From assembly GCA_004151065.3 (NCBI GenBank), contig NWUY0300048566.1, positions 1 to 12,241 of the forward strand: DNA of 12,241 nucleotides. Direction: 5' to 3'. Positions 8,670-12,241 of this stretch are shown piece by piece (positions within the stretch are counted from its first letter, which is position 1; every line of letters starts with the position of its first letter). The position numbers and the translations under genes are program-made. This DNA is from Larix sibirica. Its lineage: Eukaryota > Streptophyta > Pinopsida > Pinales > Pinaceae. The notes below the pieces were generated by a model, which was not told the origin of the DNA, searched no databases, and worked only from the letters and a program-made list of their open reading frames with translations.

Positions 8670-9135
8670 GTCTGGCAAGGTCGAGCAAGCAATTTCACCA
8701 GGGATTCATGTGTTATTGGTCTCACAGTCTGTTTATTCCTCTCCTTATGTGAATGTTTTCCTTCATTGTTAATTCATATTGTTATCTTGATTCATGCTTG
8801 GATAAGAGTACTATTGGAATAGAATTCATAGAGATTAAGCTTTGTTCCTTTCATTTCAAGTATTCATCACCAATTTCTGCTAAAGTTGATATAAAATTCA
8901 TGTTATATGCTCTATATTAATAGACTGTTCATCTATTCTTCTTAATCACCAAACAAAAGCTCTTTGACTGTGAGCTAGTAGCTATCTTGCCTCTATGTGG
9001 GTTTATTTGCAAAGTATTGCCATGATAATCTTAATTTGTCTATTTTGACTCCACTGCCCAATGTGTGTCCTTTTTTTTTCAACCAACAACAATTTAATCA
9101 TAGTTTTATCCATCTCTAGCCTTGTTTTATTAATT

Positions 9136-9136
9136 N
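9136..9136. other. Assembly join (single N) inside LTR-like sequence
   Basis: The N lies in sequence resembling the left end of the window. Contigs often break within LTRs because these are repeated, so adjacency of 9135 and 9137 is not assured. Confidence 0.7.
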
Positions 9137-9221
9137 CCAATATACCAGGCACCGGTTTGAGGGGTTCTTTGCTACCTCACAGGGAGGATAGCATCCCCAG
9201 TTGGAGCCAGTTGTTAGCACT
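9137..9221 (+). repeat. Probable right end of an LTR at the start of block C
   Basis: Contains GGATAGCATCCCCAGTTGGA, which loosely parallels GGTTACCCCAGCTTGGA in 1-194, and TGTTAGCAC at 9212-9220, the inverse complement of GTGCTAACA at 186-194. No clear primer binding site follows. TGTTAGCAC could instead be the left end of an LTR; the orientation is not settled. Confidence 0.35.
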
Positions 9222-9445
9222 CATTTTTTCCTAGGTGAAGTGGGAGGTTGAATCCCTAAAATGGATGAAAGGAGCCTCAGTTGTCTGAGTCAAATAGCCC
9301 ATAAGATAGCTAAGGTGAGAGGTCTAGAAAAACATTTGTGGATTAGAGAAGGAAATGATCAAAGCCGAGCTCTGAAGCAATGCAAATAGAGCTAATAATG
9401 GTGAAAATGACCACAATTATGAGGTGGAACCTATGGGAAGTACAG

Positions 9446-9850
9446 ATCGAAAGTTCTGAAGATCTACATCCAAAAGCACGCTTCGCGAAATAAGGATGTG
9501 TTGTTTAAGCGCAGGAGGGGGTGTTAGCCTAGGGCCACGTTAAAAGCTTGATCAACGGTCGTTGGCGGGGATCGACGGCCAGGAAGTGGTTCGCATTTTC
9601 AACATGCGTGAAGAAAGCCGATATCCATATTTGCGAACTTTTGGTAGACCCCGCACCTTCCAACGGCGTAGATCTGGCGGGATGGAGATCAACGGCTAGC
9701 TGTAAGTTCGCATATTTGACTTGCGCGTGAAATCGACAGACCCAAAATTTGCGAAGTGGATAAAGAGGCGCACCTTTGGACGACTGAGATCTATGGGGGG
9801 ACCAGATCGATGACTAGCAAATGTTCTCATGGATCAAAGGTGCTAGCAAG
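9446..9850 (+). repeat. Diverged CpG-rich tandem repeat, about 3.3 units of 117-125 bp
   Basis: Units start at the recurring ATCGA/ATCAACGG phrase: 9446, 9571, 9688 and 9806 (spacing 125, 117 and 118). Unit ends share CTATGGGAAGTACAGATCGA (9431-9450) and CTATGGGGGGACCAGATCGA (9791-9810). The two middle units each carry an inverted pair, TTCGCA then TGCGAA: 9590-9595 with 9632-9637, and 9707-9712 with 9750-9755. A related palindrome TTCGCGAA lies at 9482-9489. Tandem repeats of this kind are common upstream of plant LTR-element promoters. Confidence 0.7.
9513..9529 (+). other. Polypurine-tract-like sequence before TGTTAGCC
   Basis: AGGAGGGGG (9513-9521) followed at once by TGTTAGCC (9522-9529). 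A polypurine tract primes plus-strand synthesis and sits directly before the TG of a 3' LTR. If real, an LTR starts at 9522 with the tandem repeat and TATA box in its U3. The fit with an ORF beginning at 10171 is poor, so chance or a nested element is possible. Confidence 0.3.
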
Positions 9851-9997
9851 ATGGCGGAGAGCAGAGTTGGAAGCCACGACGGATGATAGAAATGAAAGCT
9901 AAGGAAGATCTACCGCTAGGAAGCCAGTCACATGGATGAATGGTTAATAGGGATCCATCAATGTCGCAACTGCAAGGGGGATATGGCAGAATAATAA

Positions 9998-10006
9998 TAT
10001 AAAAAG
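9998..10006 (+). promoter_or_regulatory. TATA box upstream of the orphan ORF
   Basis: TATAAAAAG, 165 bp upstream of ATG 10171 and directly downstream of the tandem repeat. A start of transcription near 10030 would give a leader of about 140 nt. Sequence match only. Confidence 0.5.
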
Positions 10007-10170
10007 GGATCACCTGCACGTAGATCCAAATCCCTCTTGTCCTGTTCGCATAAGAAACCGATAGGAGAAGACCATGCAGAAGCCGACAAACCAACCAGGT
10101 TATCCAAGGCCCCCGACCATTTGTCAAACAAACAGGTAGGGCTCATTGTCACCCTAGAAAAAGTATTTAA

Positions 10171-12241
10171 ATGGTTGGATCTCTGGAACCCCCGGGTTTT
10201 GAGCCCCAAAGGTTAAATGAGCTGGTGGAGGATAAAGACTATGAGGTTTATGATACCATGATGCTTAACATCTCCATAGACACTGCTAAAGAAATATCGG
10301 AGATCATAAGGGACCAAAACATAGATATTCATAGGTTTTATCACTCTTTCTTCTACTTATTCACAACCAGTCAAACCCCATGTTTCCCCGAATTTCTAGA
10401 ATGGTGTGCCTGCAACTACTCCCCGAGTTAGAGAGCGATCATGGACGCTTGCAGGTCAATGGTCTTGTGTTATGTGAACGCCCCAACTATTAGTAAATCC
10501 CTAGCCATTCTAGCCGAGTTTTTCCAGAAATACCAAAGCTACAGGGAATAATCCCTAATCCAACAGTACAGACTTGCCCCAATTCCACTGAAACAAAGTT
10601 TTTACCATGATTCCCTACAACCGAACGCCTCTTTCGAGGGCATACCTTTCCCTGCTAAGGCCAGCCTTTTTAATGAAGGATCAAAGTGTGTCATTACTAT
10701 GTTGGTCCAGTTCTTGGGGTTGGACACTGACTTGTATATAAATGAACCCCTGATAAGCTTAATGTTTTTTATAAGTACCTGCCCTATTGAGCCAAAGGAT
10801 CCCAACATTCTGACCCAGTGTGCATGCCTCAAGTTCGACGAGGTCCTAGCTGAAAGATTCCACTTCTAGCTAGTAGAATTCCCTAAGACAAGGACTTTCA
10901 TATTCCAATCATACCTATTAAATATGTTCCTGGTATCGCTTGAAGAGAACCTACTGATTCCAGAGTTGCATCTCACCAAAGAAATGTATTTAGACTATAG
11001 AGCATTCATGAATGACCTTATGTCAGAGGTCTACTTCATTTTCTTCCAGAAAAGACTACCTAGGGTGCTTCCAGAAATGAAATATTTGTTGCAACCCTCC
11101 ATGGAGAAAAGAGTTGGAGACTAGTTCCTATTTGGACATGGCATTGTAATTAGAGTCTATGGATTTTCCCATGCCCCTTATGTGTTACCTTCCTTCCTGA
11201 CCCCCAGCATACTTACCTTTGAATTCATAAGATAGAAATTGAGGGTCGAATGTGAACACTTCCTAGATGATAAGAAGTCCTGAGATATTAGTTTCCCATG
11301 AAAAATAGGCTCCATCATTGTTAAGAGAAAGACTTCCCTCCCATACATTGAGCAGATGATGAGAGACATGGGATTCCAATCCAAGATAGCTATAGATTAT
11401 GATCCTCATCATGTCATTTAAGAAAGGAGGAAGGAAAGCAACAAAAAAGGTTATGAACATTTCGAACTTGCAATCTTGGCTGAGATGGCTAATTGGTTAG
11501 AATACCCTGACAAAGGATAGATGGAAGTAGAGGAGCAAGAGGCCTCAACCCCTTCAATATCCCAGGTCAATCCTGCATCATTAGTACCTATTTCCCCTAC
11601 TCTACTACCATCAATTTCAACAGCTGTGTCCCTCGCCATTAGTTTAGAGAAATCCAGCAAGCTGGGGGGCAGTGAGCCCATGGAGGTTGATGGTGATGGA
11701 GAAAGGGACCCAAAGAGGCAGAAGATAGAGAAGAGTGAGTAGCAATTAGTGATAGTGCAAACAGATCAACCCAAGAAGAAGAAAGGGAAGCTGCTGGTAC
11801 TGCCTTTTGAATTCAAGGTGTATGTGTTTAATCAGACTCCCTCTGTGTTTTCACTACCTAGCAAAAGCAGGGCTGATTTGCTAGAAGAATATGAGGAGAG
11901 TCCATAAACAATATTAGAAGAAGCCAAGCTATATGCTGATGTGAGAAAAATGTCAAAGAAGGATGTATCTCTGGTGGCAAGCAGAAGCCTCACCCATAAC
12001 ACCCTCAGTCTTTCCTTGGCCATCAAAACCAAGGCCATCGAACTGAAAGTCAATCTGGAAGACATCCCCATGCCAAATATAATCAATTTACATAAAGATA
12101 CTAGTGAAGTCATATATAAGAAGTTTCTAAAAGATGACCTAGATCTATCCAAAGTGCAGGTCAATAAAGACAAGGTCCAAAATCAACTAAGAATAGAGAA
12201 GATAGAGAATAAGTCCCTGAAAGCACAAGTAAAAAAGCACC
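10171..12241 (+). pseudogene. 5' part of the orphan coiled-coil ORF, stop-riddled, runs off the window
   Basis: Starts at ATG 10171 in the context TTTAAATGG, the first ATG of the frame after the TATA box. The frame has no shift to the end of the window and 11 stops: 10429, 10549, 10867, 11122, 11233, 11281, 11299, 11419, 11518, 11740 and 11905. The N-terminal part (codons 1 to about 450) is unrecognised; it is rich in aromatic residues, e.g. FYHSFFYLFTTSQTPCFPEF and EFPKTRTFIFQSYLLNMFL. From 11521 it enters the acidic Ser/Pro stretch, the basic PKRQKIE cluster and the start of the coiled coil, as in the other copy. Using the 11018/5803 overlap, the whole ORF would be 3,462 bp or 1,153 codons. 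Nothing shows a signal peptide or membrane segment. Function unknown. Confidence 0.65.
11018..12241 (+). repeat. Near-identical direct repeat, second copy (partner 5803-7026)
   Basis: Second copy of the repeat at offset 5215. Unlike the first copy, here the preceding sequence continues the same open frame (ATG 10171 onward), so this copy is in its natural context and the first copy is truncated by the join at 5802. Confidence 0.95.

Larger units (their letters stand above)
8418..9135 (+). repeat. LTR-like region after the orphan ORF
   Basis: No coding sequence is seen. The region has a TATA box and an AATAAA signal about 90 bp apart, as in the U3-R part of an LTR, then a long A/T-rich tail. 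Its end (9034-9135) resembles positions 1-79 of the window. Candidate left ends are TGTTACG at 8351, directly after the purine-rich GGAGAAAG, and TGTTAGCA at 8501. It probably continues across the N at 9136 to about 9220, giving an LTR of 0.7-0.9 kb. Ends were not confirmed, because only one full copy is in the window. Confidence 0.5.
9222..10170 (+). other. Leader upstream of the orphan ORF
   Basis: About 950 bp without a supported gene. It holds a CpG-rich tandem repeat (9446-about 9850), a purine tract directly before TGTTAGCC (9513-9529), and a TATA box (9998). The short open frame at 9548-9730 lies wholly inside the tandem repeat and looks accidental. The final 140 bp before ATG 10171 would be the 5' untranslated region if the TATA box is used. 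Confidence 0.5.

Noticed and set aside
9240-9275. tRNA-like T-arm (GGTTGAATCCC) suggesting a tRNA gene or SINE
   Set aside because: One base short of the box B consensus, with no A box or foldable cloverleaf found.
9482-9489. TTCGCGAA as an E2F-type site
   Set aside because: Single short palindrome within a repeat; the match to the consensus is loose and cannot be supported from sequence alone.
9548-9730. 60-codon plus-strand ORF
   Set aside because: Lies wholly in the tandem repeat, has no recognised motif, and its openness follows from the local G/C content.
10171-12241. Organelle U-to-C RNA editing that would turn these stops into CAG, CAA or CGA
   Set aside because: The class of stops fits, but such editing is known from organelles of hornworts and ferns, while this locus is LTR-element DNA with nuclear-type repeats.

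Overview
The window looks like repetitive nuclear DNA of a land plant, possibly a gymnosperm or another plant with a large genome. It is a decayed Ty3/gypsy LTR retrotransposon of a plant type, full of in-frame stops that fit loss of methylated cytosines. The species assignment is inference. No host gene, tRNA, rRNA or CRISPR array was found. Single N characters at 5802 and 9136 mark assembly joins and divide the window into three blocks.

Block A (1-5801) is a degenerate plus-strand Ty3/gypsy element. In order it holds a probable LTR end (1-194), a leader (195-629), gag with three CCHC zinc-knuckle positions (630-2040), an aspartic protease (about 2241-2640), a second Gag-like segment (about 2700-3440), reverse transcriptase (about 3780-4800), RNase H (about 4850-5220) and the start of an integrase, cut by the N at 5802. 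Reading frame changes several times. Asp-to-Asn changes appear in the catalytic positions of RT, RNase H and integrase, so this copy cannot be active.

Blocks B (5803-9135) and C (9137-12241) belong to a different element. C carries an LTR-like end, a leader with a CpG-rich tandem repeat (period about 117-125 bp), a TATA box, and the start of a long ORF at 10171. B starts inside the same ORF, carries it to about 8417, and continues into an LTR-like region with a TATA box and an AATAAA signal. Positions 5803-7026 and 11018-12241 match with only two differences that I found (6636/11851 and 7019/12234), at an offset of 5215. Read as C followed by B, the ORF is about 1,153 codons in one frame with no frameshift and 23 in-frame stops, each explainable as a C-to-T (or G-to-A) transition. 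The predicted protein has an unrecognised N-terminal part, a basic cluster and a long coiled coil; I do not recognise the family.

The best model is a non-autonomous LTR retrotransposon carrying an orphan coiled-coil protein, next to a dead gag-pol element whose left end resembles the right end of block B. Either the non-autonomous element exists as a tandem (internal-LTR-internal, period 5215 bp) or the scaffold placed overlapping contigs in the wrong order. The sequence alone cannot decide, but the repeat starting exactly at an N favours an assembly effect.
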